This document shows, piece after piece, positions 16,378 through 25,375 of a stretch of 64,000 bases of DNA. The translations under genes were made by a program, and so were the position numbers. How positions within the stretch are numbered: the stretch's first letter is position 1; every line of letters starts with the position of its first letter. The stretch lies in NCBI RefSeq assembly GCF_947494125.1, contig NZ_CANLTU010000001.1:434001-498000 (forward strand), written 5' to 3'. Under the pieces are notes generated by a model. It saw nothing but the letters and a program-made list of their open reading frames with translations, searched no databases and was not told where the DNA came from. The stretch comes from an uncultured Tenacibaculum sp. GTDB taxonomy: Bacteria > Bacteroidota > Bacteroidia > Flavobacteriales > Flavobacteriaceae.

Positions 16378-17070
16378 TTATAGATTTTGTGTATATGCCA
16401 TGGTAGCTATACTTATGGTTATATCTTTTGTTTTTAACAGTTCTTTACAGCAGGTTTCAAGAGTTGCTCCAGTAGTTATAACATCGTCTATAAGTAACAC
16501 GTGTTTTTTTTCTAGGAAGTTGTAATTTTTTAATTTAAACTTAGTTTTATTATCAGAAAAACGTTCAAAACGTTCTTTTAAAGTCTGTGTTTTTGAGACA
16601 GAGACTTTAATTAATATATCAGGTATATATTTAATGGTTAAAATATTACTTAAAGTTTGCCCAAATTTTGTAAGTTGGTTATATCCTCTAGTTTTTAATT
16701 TTTTCGAATGAAGAGGTACGGGAATTATATAATCTATATTATTGAAAATACCAGACTCTTTTAATTGAGTACCAAACCAGTTACCAATAAAAGAACCTAT
16801 TTGTTGTTGGTTTTTATATTTTAATTCATGAATAATTTTTTGAGTTATCCCATGTTTTTGGTAATATAAAAATGACCGAATACTTTTTATTGGTACCTTT
16901 CCAAAAAAAGTGGATTCTAGTGTAACATTTGTGTGTGGGTTGTCGTCAATAATAGGAAGGTCATTATTGCAAACAGTACATAAGTACTTTTCATTTTGTA
17001 ATAATGTTACCTCACAATTAACACATATATTAGGATAAAATAAACAGAATATTTCTTTTAAATATTGCAT
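16378..17070 (-). CDS. comF: ComF-family phosphoribosyltransferase-like protein
   Basis: The 230-residue protein has an N-terminal four-cysteine zinc module (C16-x2-C19 and C31-x2-C34) and a C-terminal phosphoribosyltransferase domain with the PRPP loop V-L-L-I-D-D-V-I-T-T-G-A-T at 191-203 and the usual internal RGYNQ segment (128-132). ComF proteins are needed for natural transformation in several bacteria and bind the ComFA/PriA side of DNA uptake; here no other competence gene is nearby. It is cytoplasmic. Its start overlaps or abuts the divergent methyltransferase gene. Confidence 0.92.
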   Translation of the reverse strand: MQYLKEIFCLFYPNICVNCEVTLLQNEKYLCTVCNNDLPIIDDNPHTNVTLESTFFGKVPIKSIRSFLYYQKHGITQKIIHELKYKNQQQIGSFIGNWFGTQLKESGIFNNIDYIIPVPLHSKKLKTRGYNQLTKFGQTLSNILTIKYIPDILIKVSVSKTQTLKERFERFSDNKTKFKLKNYNFLEKKHVLLIDDVITTGATLETCCKELLKTKDITISIATMAYTQNL

Positions 17071-17121
17071 CTTTACAAGCAGTTTTTAGAAGAAAGATAC
17101 AAAAACCTAAGAGAAAGTATT

Positions 17122-17682
17122 TTGAGTAAGAAATTTAATTTTTTTAAAGAAGCAGTAAAAAACTATAAAACATCAGGGACTATTGTCCCTAGTTCTAGGT
17201 ATTTAGCAGGTAAAATGTTAAGGGGGATAAACTTTTCAAAGGCAAAAGTTATAGTAGAATTAGGACCAGGAAATGGTGCAATCACACACGACATTTTGAA
17301 AAGAATTCAACCAGATGCTGTTGTAATATGTTTTGAAATTAATGATGCTTTTTATAATGAATTAAAAAAAATAAAACATCCACAGCTAATTGTTTTAAAA
17401 GCTTCAGCAGAAGAAATAAAAAGTGAAATTGAAAAACTAGGATATGGAAAAGCAGATCATATCGTTTCAAGTTTACCATTAACAATAATACCAAAGGAAA
17501 TATCTCATAATATTTTATTAGAAAGTCATCAATTTTTGCATAATAAAGGAATGTTTATTCAATACCAATATAGCTTAACTTATTATAAAAAATTAAAAGA
17601 GGTTTTTGGAAATAATATAACTTTAAGTTTTGAGCCTTTTAACTTTCCGCCAGCATTTGTATACAAGTGTATTAAAAAATAG
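17122..17682 (+). CDS. SAM-dependent methyltransferase, PmtA/rRNA-adenine-methylase-like
   Basis: The domain has the class I methyltransferase motif V-E-L-G-P-G-N-G, an acidic residue after strand 2 (VICFEIND), and the T-S-G-T-I-V-P-S-S-R-Y-L segment seen in phospholipid N-methyltransferase (PmtA-type) and KsgA-like proteins. The reading frame is open back to a TTG at 17065, but that would overlap the divergent comF start. The TTG at 17122 (giving SKKFNFFKEAVKN, 186 aa) matches the typical family N-terminus, so I prefer it. The substrate could be phosphatidylethanolamine, rRNA or a small molecule. Confidence 0.75.
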   Translation: MSKKFNFFKEAVKNYKTSGTIVPSSRYLAGKMLRGINFSKAKVIVELGPGNGAITHDILKRIQPDAVVICFEINDAFYNELKKIKHPQLIVLKASAEEIKSEIEKLGYGKADHIVSSLPLTIIPKEISHNILLESHQFLHNKGMFIQYQYSLTYYKKLKEVFGNNITLSFEPFNFPPAFVYKCIKK

Positions 17683-17725
17683 TATATTAGCGCAGAACAC
17701 ACCAAAATGTTCATCATAACCCCAA

Positions 17726-18634
17726 ATGATGATTACCATACCAAAGTTGAAAAATAACGGCATTGTCGCCTTTTTGATGGTTTTAATAATTACCATTGGG
17801 TATCTGTCATACCAAAATGCCAGTGATTATGCGGAATTAAAAAATGTCTTTGATTTAGAGAAGAAAGAACTGGAAATGGAACTAAACATTGTTATAAAAG
17901 ACTACGAAGATGTGAGTTTTAATAAAAATGAAGTTTCGTTAAAACTTAGAGATGAACTTCATAAAATAATAAAACTTAGAGATACTATTCAAAACTTAAA
18001 AGCTATAGATTACGGACTAATTCGTTTTTATAGAAAGAGAATAGCCAATCTAGCGAAACAAAACAAAATTCTTTTCACTCAAATAGATTCATTAAATCAT
18101 ATAAATAATGAACTTGAAACAAAAAACGATAGTGTAAAAGAAGTTTTACTAGAAAAAGAAAGTCAAAATACTCAACTAAAGAGCAAAAATTATTTTTTAG
18201 GACAGGAAAAAAAGGTTTTAAAAGAGAAGATTGCCGTAGCTGAAATTATTGAAATATCTTCAATAAAGGTTGAGGCAATGAAGAAAAAAAGAAGTAATAG
18301 GTATACATCTACTTCAAGGTCAAGTAAAACAGATGCTTTTAAAGTAGAGTTTAATTTATTAGAAAATAAAATTATTACAGAAGGAGTTAAACCCATTTAT
18401 ATTCAAATAATGGATGAGAACAAAAATATTGTTGCTCCATCTAAAGAAGTAAAATTAAAAAATAGAGAGAAGATATTAAGTAGTGATATTTTGATGGCAG
18501 AATATCATAATAAACAATTATCTGTTATCTCATTTGTTAATGTAAATCGAGAAAACATTAAAAGAGGATCTTACTTTATTAAGGTTTTCGTAGATGGTGT
18601 TTTTTCAGGCAATTCAATTGTGAAACTTAAATAA
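17726..18634 (+). CDS. Membrane-anchored coiled-coil protein, paralogue 1
   Basis: The 302-residue protein has one transmembrane segment (about residues 12-29), a long coiled coil (about 35-170, rich in E/K/L heptads), a short basic linker (KKKRSNRYTSTSRSSKTDAF), and a conserved C-terminal beta-rich domain of about 100 residues (KVEFNLLEN..IYIQIMDENKNIVAP..GVFSGNSIVKL). The next gene encodes a protein with the same architecture. The C-terminal domain probably faces the periplasm (inference). No function is known to me. Confidence 0.8.
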   Translation: MMITIPKLKNNGIVAFLMVLIITIGYLSYQNASDYAELKNVFDLEKKELEMELNIVIKDYEDVSFNKNEVSLKLRDELHKIIKLRDTIQNLKAIDYGLIRFYRKRIANLAKQNKILFTQIDSLNHINNELETKNDSVKEVLLEKESQNTQLKSKNYFLGQEKKVLKEKIAVAEIIEISSIKVEAMKKKRSNRYTSTSRSSKTDAFKVEFNLLENKIITEGVKPIYIQIMDENKNIVAPSKEVKLKNREKILSSDILMAEYHNKQLSVISFVNVNRENIKRGSYFIKVFVDGVFSGNSIVKLK

Positions 18635-18683
18635 AAAAATGAAATAAAAACTATTAATTAAACCCCGATAAATCCCCTAAATT

Positions 18684-19583
18684 ATGACTCCCCAAAAAAG
18701 AAAGAGCGCACTTATTGTTGTGCTGTTAATGCTCACATTATTTCTAACGCTGTTTTCGTTTCAGAAATCAAGCCAATATACAGATCTTAAAAAAATATTT
18801 CAAGAAGAAAAGACTGACTTAGAGAAAGAGTTAGACGAAATGATTAAGGATTATACCGATGTTGTAGTAAGGAAAAAACGTCTTTCTAAAAGATTAAAAG
18901 TCGAATTGGTTAAAATGAAAGAACTTCGTGATTCTATTAAAAACTTACGAACGGATAATTACAACTTAATTAGAAAATATAGAAGGAAGATTGTCTCTTT
19001 AGAAAGAGAAAACAGAAACTTGTTTATAAGGGTAGATTCTCTTAGTACTGCAAATAATGCATTAGTTCAAGAAAATGTAATTACAAATGAAATTTTGCAA
19101 CAAAAAGAAACGATCAATGTTTCTTTAACAGAGAAAAATAAAGAGTTAACAGAAAAGCAAAAAGCACTTGAAGAGAAGGTTGCAATTGGAGGAGTTATTA
19201 AAACGAGTCCGGTTAAAGCAATTGCGATGAAAGAGCGTAGTAGCGGAAAACTAACTTCTACATCAAGATCAAGTAGAACAGATGCATTTAAAATAAACTT
19301 TGATTTATTAAAAAACCTAATAACGAATGCAGGAGAAAAATCTGTTTATATTCAAATAATAGATGAAAATAAAAAAGTTGTAGCGCCAAAAGGGGTTACG
19401 AACTTAAAAGACGGAGGTAAAATACAGTATACCGACTCTATTGAAGTTAACTATAATAATGATAGATTAAGTTTAGTATCATTAGTTTTAGTGAACAGAG
19501 ATGATATAAATAAAGGAAAATATACAGTAAGCGCCTTTGTAGATGGCGTATATTCTGGAGCAACAACGTTAAAACTCAGATAA
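18684..19583 (+). CDS. Membrane-anchored coiled-coil protein, paralogue 2
   Basis: This 299-residue protein repeats the layout of the preceding one: a transmembrane segment (about 8-26), a heptad-rich coil (30-165), a T-S-T-S-R-S-S-R-T-D-A-F linker almost identical to its neighbour, and the same C-terminal domain (VYIQIIDENKKVVAP..GVYSGATTLKL). The 49-bp gap and common direction indicate a tandem duplication within one operon. The best-conserved stretches are the linker and the C-terminal domain, so those probably carry the shared function. A terminator follows at 19603-19639. Confidence 0.8.
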   Translation: MTPQKRKSALIVVLLMLTLFLTLFSFQKSSQYTDLKKIFQEEKTDLEKELDEMIKDYTDVVVRKKRLSKRLKVELVKMKELRDSIKNLRTDNYNLIRKYRRKIVSLERENRNLFIRVDSLSTANNALVQENVITNEILQQKETINVSLTEKNKELTEKQKALEEKVAIGGVIKTSPVKAIAMKERSSGKLTSTSRSSRTDAFKINFDLLKNLITNAGEKSVYIQIIDENKKVVAPKGVTNLKDGGKIQYTDSIEVNYNNDRLSLVSLVLVNRDDINKGKYTVSAFVDGVYSGATTLKLR

Positions 19584-19602
19584 ACAATAATTAAAATAGA
19601 AG

Positions 19603-19639
19603 AAAAAAGTGAAGAATTAAATGAATTCTTCACTTTTTT
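19603..19639 (+). terminator. Terminator of the coiled-coil gene pair
   Basis: A 16-bp A/T-rich stem (19603-19618 with 19624-19639, containing GTGAAGAATT / AATTCTTCAC) ends in a T run. Confidence 0.8.
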
Positions 19640-19684
19640 CTTTTAGAATAGCGTTAGTTTAAATCCTTATTTTATTTTTGCACC

Positions 19685-21226
19685 ATGGCAAAACAAGAAG
19701 ATCAATTTAAAAAAGTATTATCGCATGCTAAGGAGTATGGTTATGTATTTCAATCATCTGAAATTTATGATGGTTTAAGTGCGGTATACGATTATGCTCA
19801 AAATGGAGTAGAATTAAAGAAGAACATTAGAGATTATTGGTGGAAAGCAATGGTGCAAATGCATGAAAACATTGTAGGAATAGACGCATCGATATTAATG
19901 CATCCAACTACTTGGAAAGCATCAGGTCACGTAGATGCATTTAATGATCCATTAATTGATAATAAAGATTCTAAGAAAAGATACAGAGCTGATGTTTTAG
20001 TAGAAGATTATTGTGCTAAAATTGAAGGTAAAATAGAGAAGGAAGTTAAAAAAGCAGCGAAACGCTTTGGAGAAGCTTTTAATAAAGAGGAATTTCTTGC
20101 TACAAATGGCCGTGTTTTAGGATACCAAGAAAAAATTAATACAATTTTAAGTCGACTTGGGAAATCTTTAGAAAATGAAGATTTAGCAGATGTTAAAACC
20201 TTAATTGAAGAGCTGGAAATAGCAGACCCTTTAACAGGTTCTAAAAATTGGACAGACGTTAAACAGTTTAATTTAATGTTTGGAACAAAATTAGGAGCTT
20301 CTGCAGAAACAGCGATGGATTTATATTTACGACCAGAAACAGCACAGGGAATTTTTGTAAATTTCTTAAATGTGCAAAAAACGGGTCGAATGAAGATTCC
20401 TTTTGGAATTGCGCAAACAGGAAAAGCTTTCCGTAACGAAATCGTTGCACGTCAGTTTATTTTTAGAATGCGTGAGTTTGAGCAAATGGAGATGCAATTT
20501 TTTGTAAAGCCAGGAACACAGAAAGAATGGTATACCCAATGGAAAGAAACACGTTTAAAATGGCATTTAAGCTTAGGAATGGGAGCCGATAATTATCGTT
20601 TCCATGACCATGAAAAATTAGCACATTATGCAGATGCAGCTGCTGATATTGAATTTAAGTTTCCATTTGGTTTTAAAGAATTAGAAGGAATTCATTCTCG
20701 TACTGATTTTGATTTAAAAGCACATGAAGAACATTCAGGAAAGAAATTACAATATTTCGATCATGAAGAAAATAAAAACTATGTACCTTATGTAGTAGAG
20801 ACATCAATAGGGTTAGATAGAATGTTTTTAGCAGTATTTTCAAATTCTTTACAAGAAGAAGAATTAGAAAATGGAACAACAAGAACAGTTTTAAAATTAC
20901 CAGCAGTTTTAGCGCCAACAAAAGCAGCGGTTTTACCATTAGTTAAAAAAGATGGATTGCCAGAAGTTGCACGTAAAATTGTGGAAGATTTAAAATGGGA
21001 CTTCAATGTGTCTTATGATGAAAAGGATGCTGTAGGACGCCGTTATCGTCGTCAAGACGCAAATGGTACACCATTTTGTATTACTGTAGATCATGATACG
21101 TTAAAAGATAATTCTGTAACTATTCGTCATAGAGATACTATGGAGCAAAAGCGTGTAGCTATTGCTGAGTTAAGAGATATTATTAAACAAGAAGTGGATG
21201 TTAAAAACTGGTTACAAAAAATGTAA
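19685..21226 (+). CDS. glyS: Glycine--tRNA ligase (homodimeric alpha2 type)
   Basis: The 513-residue enzyme is the single-chain class II GlyRS used by Bacteroidota and related to the archaeal/eukaryotic form. Visible landmarks are the N-terminal GYVFQSSEIYDGL..YDYAQNGVELK segment, motif 2 F-R-N-E-I-V-A-R..R-M-R-E-F-E-Q, motif 3 S-I-G-L-D-R-M (near 375), and the C-terminal anticodon-binding domain beginning at about 405 (LAPTKAAVLPL). It charges tRNA-Gly in the cytoplasm. TATTTTTG (19673-19680) lies only 4 bases before the ATG; without a matching -33 element I do not call it a promoter. A terminator follows at 21247. Confidence 0.96.
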   Translation: MAKQEDQFKKVLSHAKEYGYVFQSSEIYDGLSAVYDYAQNGVELKKNIRDYWWKAMVQMHENIVGIDASILMHPTTWKASGHVDAFNDPLIDNKDSKKRYRADVLVEDYCAKIEGKIEKEVKKAAKRFGEAFNKEEFLATNGRVLGYQEKINTILSRLGKSLENEDLADVKTLIEELEIADPLTGSKNWTDVKQFNLMFGTKLGASAETAMDLYLRPETAQGIFVNFLNVQKTGRMKIPFGIAQTGKAFRNEIVARQFIFRMREFEQMEMQFFVKPGTQKEWYTQWKETRLKWHLSLGMGADNYRFHDHEKLAHYADAAADIEFKFPFGFKELEGIHSRTDFDLKAHEEHSGKKLQYFDHEENKNYVPYVVETSIGLDRMFLAVFSNSLQEEELENGTTRTVLKLPAVLAPTKAAVLPLVKKDGLPEVARKIVEDLKWDFNVSYDEKDAVGRRYRRQDANGTPFCITVDHDTLKDNSVTIRHRDTMEQKRVAIAELRDIIKQEVDVKNWLQKM

Positions 21227-21246
21227 TTGAGTATTTTATATAAAAC

Positions 21247-21283
21247 AAAAAATCCTATCATAGTAAATGTGATAGGATTTTTT
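21247..21283 (+). terminator. Terminator of glyS
   Basis: AAAAAATCCTATCA (21247-21260) and TGATAGGATTTTTT (21270-21283) are exact complements. Confidence 0.85.
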
Positions 21284-21309
21284 ATTTTTGCATCATTAAA
21301 TAACAAACA

Positions 21310-21534
21310 ATGAAAACTTTATTAAAAATACTATTTGTTATCTTTATATTATGGATGGTTATAGGAGGTTATCTTTTAAACACGGAACATCCAAAGGCAC
21401 AAATAGTAATGGGTTTAGGTGTTTTATTCATGTCGTTTATCTTAATGCCTACATTTATTTATTATAGATATAAAGATGGTAAGTATAAAAAATATGTTAT
21501 AAATAACAATCAAAATAAAAAAGCTGATAATTAA
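21310..21534 (+). CDS. Small two-helix membrane protein, unknown function
   Basis: The 74-residue product has two hydrophobic segments (about 4-23 and 31-51) and a basic, Asn/Lys-rich C-terminal tail that probably stays in the cytoplasm. I recognise no family. The gene has its own terminator, whose left arm overlaps the last codons, supporting a real transcription unit. Confidence 0.65.
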   Translation: MKTLLKILFVIFILWMVIGGYLLNTEHPKAQIVMGLGVLFMSFILMPTFIYYRYKDGKYKKYVINNNQNKKADN

Positions 21535-21548
21535 TTATCAGCTTTTTT
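21517..21548. terminator. Bidirectional terminator between the small membrane protein gene and the helicase gene
   Basis: AAAAAAGCTGATAA (21517-21530) and TTATCAGCTTTTTT (21535-21548) are exact complements with a 4-base loop; it overlaps the stop codon of the plus-strand gene and lies 14 bases from the end of the minus-strand gene. Confidence 0.85.
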
Positions 21549-21561
21549 ATTATAGACAATC

Positions 21562-22941
21562 CTAGTTATTAGGATTTTTATTATTTCTTCTTCTATTATT
21601 TCTTTTTTTAGGCTTGTTGTTTTTTGGGCCAGTAGAAGATTCGTTCTTTTTATTATTTCTAGATCTTCCTTCCTTTTTTTCTGAAGAATTATTAGAGTTG
21701 TCTCTTTTAGGTTTTCTGTCTACGGCACCTCTATGCGTAGCGCCAACACCTTTTTTCTTTTTAGAAGAACTCTTTTTTTGTGTAGAAGCTCTTTTGGGAC
21801 CAGCAGTATCAATAGGTTCATAGCCTTCAATAACTTCGGTTTTCAGCTTTTGTTTTAAGATTTTCTCTATCTCTTTTTGGTATTCAGTTTCTTCGCTACA
21901 AACTAAAGAAATAGCTTCACCTTTGGCACCAGCTCTACCAGTTCTACCAATTCTATGCACATAATCTTCAGGTACATTAGGCAATTCGAAATTTATAACG
22001 TGAGGTAATAATGGAATATCAATACCACGAGCAGCAATATCAGTTGCTACAAGGACTCTATTAGTGTTGTTTTTAAAGTTAGCAAGGGCTTTAGTTCTAG
22101 CTCCTTGACTTTTATTTCCATGAATAGCAGCTGCAGAAACACCAGCTTTAACTAATTTTTCAGTTAATTTGTTAGCGCCATGTTTGGTTCTTGTAAAAAT
22201 TAAAACCTGACTCCAGTTTCCATCTTTAATTAAGTTTATAACAACTTCTGTCTTTTTTCCTTTATCAACTGAATAAACTTTTTGAGAAACTTTATCAGCG
22301 GTTGAATTTTGTGGAGCAGCTTCAACAGAAACAGGATTTCTTAAAATCCCTTCAGCAAGCTTCTTTATTTCTTTCGAAAAAGTGGCAGAAAACAATAAGT
22401 TCTGACGCTTTGTAGGCATAAAACTTATTATTTTGTTGATATCTCTAACAAAACCCATGTCTAACATTCTGTCTGCTTCATCTAAAATAAGAACATCAAC
22501 TCGTTTGAATGATACTGCTTTTTGATCATGTAAATCTAATAATCTACCAGGAGTAGCAACTAATATATCTACACCTTGTTTTAAAGTTTTAATTTGGGTA
22601 GAGGCTTTTACGCCACCAAAAACCACTGCAGATTTTATATTTAAATAGGTACTGTATTCTCTTACATTATCATAAACTTGAGCAGCTAACTCTCTTGTAG
22701 GAGTTAATACTAATGCTCTTAATGGGCGGTATTTTGGGTGTTTAGTTTCGGCTAATCGTTGTAACACAGGTAAAGTAAAACCAGCGGTTTTTCCGGTACC
22801 GGTTTGTGCAGAAGCTAATACATCTTTTCCTTCTAAAATGTATGGTATTGCTTTTTCTTGAATTTGAGAAGGGGTATCGTATCCTTTTTCTTTGATGGCT
22901 TTTAATAAAGCATCAGATAAGCCTAAAGATTTAAATGTCAT
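21562..22941 (-). CDS. rhlE: DEAD-box RNA helicase, RhlE-like
   Basis: The 459-residue protein has the complete DEAD-box core: the F-x-x-L-G-L-S start and Q motif ([10 protein letters not shown]), Walker [22 protein letters not shown], then the second RecA domain with RGIDIP and [11 protein letters not shown] basic tail from about 385 to the end is rich in K, R, N and S and probably binds RNA non-specifically, as in RhlE and CsdA. RhlE-type helicases act in ribosome assembly and RNA turnover, often in the cold. The symbol is by similarity; paralogues elsewhere in the genome are likely. Confidence 0.9.
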   Translation of the reverse strand: MTFKSLGLSDALLKAIKEKGYDTPSQIQEKAIPYILEGKDVLASAQTGTGKTAGFTLPVLQRLAETKHPKYRPLRALVLTPTRELAAQVYDNVREYSTYLNIKSAVVFGGVKASTQIKTLKQGVDILVATPGRLLDLHDQKAVSFKRVDVLILDEADRMLDMGFVRDINKIISFMPTKRQNLLFSATFSKEIKKLAEGILRNPVSVEAAPQNSTADKVSQKVYSVDKGKKTEVVINLIKDGNWSQVLIFTRTKHGANKLTEKLVKAGVSAAAIHGNKSQGARTKALANFKNNTNRVLVATDIAARGIDIPLLPHVINFELPNVPEDYVHRIGRTGRAGAKGEAISLVCSEETEYQKEIEKILKQKLKTEVIEGYEPIDTAGPKRASTQKKSSSKKKKGVGATHRGAVDRKPKRDNSNNSSEKKEGRSRNNKKNESSTGPKNNKPKKRNNRRRNNKNPNN

Positions 22942-23023
22942 ATATATTTTTTCAGAAACACTTATAATAAGTATCTCTATGAAGCCGCAAAGATACTGCT
23001 ATTTATTAGGAAGTGTTATAAAT

Positions 23024-23047
23024 AAAAAAAGACGTCATTATGACGTC
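23024..23047 (-). terminator. Terminator of the 83-aa membrane protein gene
   Basis: GACGTCA / TGACGTC with a TTA loop; on the minus strand a run of seven T follows. Confidence 0.8.
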
Positions 23048-23070
23048 CTTTAAATTCAGTATTTTTTAAC

Positions 23071-23322
23071 TTATTTTTTCATTACGCTTTTAATAAGTCC
23101 AATAATAACCATTAAAACACCACCACCAACACCACTACCAACAATATTGCCAATAATACCAGAAATATCAATATTTAACATGCCTAATAATTGAGCTCCA
23201 AGACCACCACCAAGAATACCTACAACAGAATTCCAAAGTGTACCCATTGAATACTTTTTTAATAAAGCACCAGCAATATTACCACCAACGGCACCACTTA
23301 ATAAGCTAATAATTAATTCCAT
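23071..23322 (-). CDS. Small glycine-rich membrane protein (GlsB/YeaQ-like)
   Basis: The 83-residue product is very hydrophobic with regularly spaced glycines (GAVGGNIAGALL, GILGGGLGAQLLG, GSGVGGGVLMVIIGLI), which suggests two or three helices packed through glycine zippers. This resembles the transglycosylase-associated/GlsB family, but the match is to composition more than to a motif. It is monocistronic with its own terminator. Function is unknown; relatives are stress-induced. Confidence 0.65.
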   Translation of the reverse strand: MELIISLLSGAVGGNIAGALLKKYSMGTLWNSVVGILGGGLGAQLLGMLNIDISGIIGNIVGSGVGGGVLMVIIGLIKSVMKK

Positions 23323-23399
23323 AATTTACTGTTTTATAATTAGTTAATTGAATCTAAAGAAAGTGAAAAATAATTAATAAAACAAATAAAATCAGTTAC

Positions 23400-24365
23400 T
23401 TAGACGCTTCCTATGTGGAATAATGCATCGCCCATGTTTACAATTGGAAAGTTGTTTTTAGCAATGATATAGCCGTCAAAAGGAGCTTTTATGTGAAAAT
23501 TAGTTTTACCATAAGTATCCATAATATTACCTAAAACTTGTCCTTTTTTTATCTTGGTTCCATTTTCAATTTTAGTATTAAATAGACCAGCTACTTTGGC
23601 ACGTACCCATTTTCGTTTTTCAATTTGAATAGATGATGAGTTTTTGGGTATTTCAACATTATCATGAATCATTTTAAAGTGCTTTAAAATTCTAAGAGTT
23701 CCATTGATCCCTTGCTGAATGGCATTTTCATCTAAACGTAATGATTCTCCTCCTTCATAAACAATTACAGGAATATTGTTTTTAAAACATTGATTTCTAA
23801 AAGATTTAGGGATTAGTTTTGAGCCAAATATGATAGGAGCATTAAATAATTTAGCTAATTTATAGCCTCGATCATCTTCAGGAGTGTATCTAATTTGTGG
23901 AAAGTTATTTCTTTGAGCACCACCAGTATGAAAATCGATTGCAAAATCAATATTTTTAGTAAGCTCCCTTATTAAATAATATGCCATTCTACTTGCTAAA
24001 GATCCAGATTTCGACCCTGGAAAACTTCTATTAACATCTTTTCCATGCATATAACGTGATAAACTTAGAAAACCAAAAATATTTAGTAAAGGAACTACAA
24101 TAACACAACCACGGTGTATTTTGTAGGATTTGTCAATTAGCATTCTACGTACAAGTTCAATACTATTTACTTCATCACCATGTAAACCACCTTGTAATAA
24201 AATAGTTGGGCCAACTTCATCACCATTAAAAACATATACAGGAATTTCAATAAGAGTTCCTGTAGGTAATCTATCAATTGGAATTCTAATTAATTTAGAC
24301 TCACCTAAACCTATTTTATTTCCACGTATTTCAATTATTTCATTTTTAAACTCTTGTTCAAACAT
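23400..24365 (-). CDS. Succinylglutamate desuccinylase/aspartoacylase-family zinc hydrolase
   Basis: The 321-residue protein has the AstE/AspA zinc site: H62-x-x-E65 in G-L-H-G-D-E, and H146 in D-F-H-T-G-G, plus the substrate-arm motif D-V-N-R-S-F-P-G (110-117). A C-terminal barrel-like extension (245-320, with GQVLGNI..IKAPFDGYIIAKN) resembles a lipoyl/biotinyl-type hammerhead. Family members remove acyl groups from N-acyl amino acids. Its first 31 bp overlap the 3' end of the rimK-like gene, so it is translationally coupled. Such pairs occur with RimK-type ligases elsewhere, suggesting it trims or processes a glutamate-containing product (inference). Confidence 0.88.
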   Translation of the reverse strand: MFEQEFKNEIIEIRGNKIGLGESKLIRIPIDRLPTGTLIEIPVYVFNGDEVGPTILLQGGLHGDEVNSIELVRRMLIDKSYKIHRGCVIVVPLLNIFGFLSLSRYMHGKDVNRSFPGSKSGSLASRMAYYLIRELTKNIDFAIDFHTGGAQRNNFPQIRYTPEDDRGYKLAKLFNAPIIFGSKLIPKSFRNQCFKNNIPVIVYEGGESLRLDENAIQQGINGTLRILKHFKMIHDNVEIPKNSSSIQIEKRKWVRAKVAGLFNTKIENGTKIKKGQVLGNIMDTYGKTNFHIKAPFDGYIIAKNNFPIVNMGDALFHIGSV

Positions 24366-25234
24366 TTTTCTTCTAAAAATTTAATGATAGCCTTGGCTAT
24401 ATTATCTTTTGTATACGCTTCAATTCCTTGTAGTCCAGGTGTCGAATTAACTTCAATTAACAAAGGGCCTCTTTTAGATCGTATTAAATCAACACCAGTA
24501 ACGGGTAATCTTAAATATTGAGCAGCTTTTATAGCTATTTCTTCTTCTTTAGGAGTTAAATTTACTTTAAAACCATTACCACCTCTATGAATATTAGAAC
24601 GAAAATCATCCTCTAGTCCTTTTCTTTTCATTGAAGAAACTACTTGATCACCAACAACAAAAGCACGAATATCTTCGCTATTACTTTCTTGTATAAATTC
24701 TTGTAATAAAATACTGGTATTAGTACCATACATGGTATCGATAATAGATTTTGCAGACTTTTTACTTTCAGCTAAAATAACACCAGAACCATGAGTTCCT
24801 TCTTGTAGTTTAATTATAATTGGAGCACCACCTAATAAATCTATTTGTTCACTAATATTTTCAGGATTTACAGAAAATAAGGTGTCTGGAATAGGTATGT
24901 TTTTACGATTCATTATTTGTAAAGTGCGAACCTTATTTTGAGCTCGTAAAATTCCTAAAGAGGTAGCAACGCTGTATACACCATTCATTTCAAATTCTTT
25001 AACAACAGCAGCTCCATGACGAGTTGCCGAAGCGCCAATTCTAGGTATAATTACATCCGGAATATTAATAATGTTTTCTCCTTCGTATATAATTTCAGGC
25101 TTACCATTTGTTAGTTTTATAGAACATTTTAAATGATTTATAATTCTAATTTTATGTCCTCTACGATGTGCTTCTTTATATATTCTTTGTGTAGAATATA
25201 TTTGGTCACTAACTGAAAGAATAAAAATATTCAT
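24335..25234 (-). CDS. rimK: RimK-family ATP-grasp alpha-L-glutamate ligase
   Basis: The 299-residue ATP-grasp enzyme starts at the ATG 25232-25234 (MNIFILSVSD); the frame is open 42 codons further upstream but that extension has no family similarity. It shows the RimK N-terminal domain (VIIPRIGASATRHG at 62-74), the ATP-grasp loop L-Q-E-G-T-H-G-S-G at 143-151, and the metal site around D249 and E261-V-N in LLIEVNSTPGLQG. RimK adds glutamates to ribosomal protein S6 or makes poly-alpha-glutamate; the true acceptor here is unknown. It forms an overlapping operon with the hydrolase downstream. Confidence 0.9.
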   Translation of the reverse strand: MNIFILSVSDQIYSTQRIYKEAHRRGHKIRIINHLKCSIKLTNGKPEIIYEGENIINIPDVIIPRIGASATRHGAAVVKEFEMNGVYSVATSLGILRAQNKVRTLQIMNRKNIPIPDTLFSVNPENISEQIDLLGGAPIIIKLQEGTHGSGVILAESKKSAKSIIDTMYGTNTSILLQEFIQESNSEDIRAFVVGDQVVSSMKRKGLEDDFRSNIHRGGNGFKVNLTPKEEEIAIKAAQYLRLPVTGVDLIRSKRGPLLIEVNSTPGLQGIEAYTKDNIAKAIIKFLEEKCLNKSLKMK

Positions 25235-25255
25235 AGTTATGTTGTTCAAATTACA

Positions 25256-25285
25256 CAAATCTAACATTTTTTTGCATAGAGAAAA
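25256..25285 (-). promoter_or_regulatory. Probable promoter of the rimK operon
   Basis: On the minus strand TAGATTTG (25256-25263) matches the TAnnTTTG box; 19 bases upstream stands TTT (25283-25285) in place of TTG. The implied leader is short (about 15 bases to the ATG). Confidence 0.5.
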
Positions 25286-25375
25286 TTGTTTTTTATAGCT
25301 ATAAGAAAATGTTCTGTTAATTTTTTTGAAAAGATATATACATGGAGTACTTTCATACACTCTAAACCAAACAAA

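Noticed and set aside
17726..19583. Annotation of the coiled-coil pair as chromosome-partitioning proteins
   Set aside because: No Walker motif or ParA/ParB feature is present; the coil alone would produce such weak matches.
25286..25375. Extended N-terminus of the Asp-box protein from 25286
   Set aside because: The extra 30 codons overlap the rimK promoter region on the other strand and would bury the signal peptide that starts at 25376.
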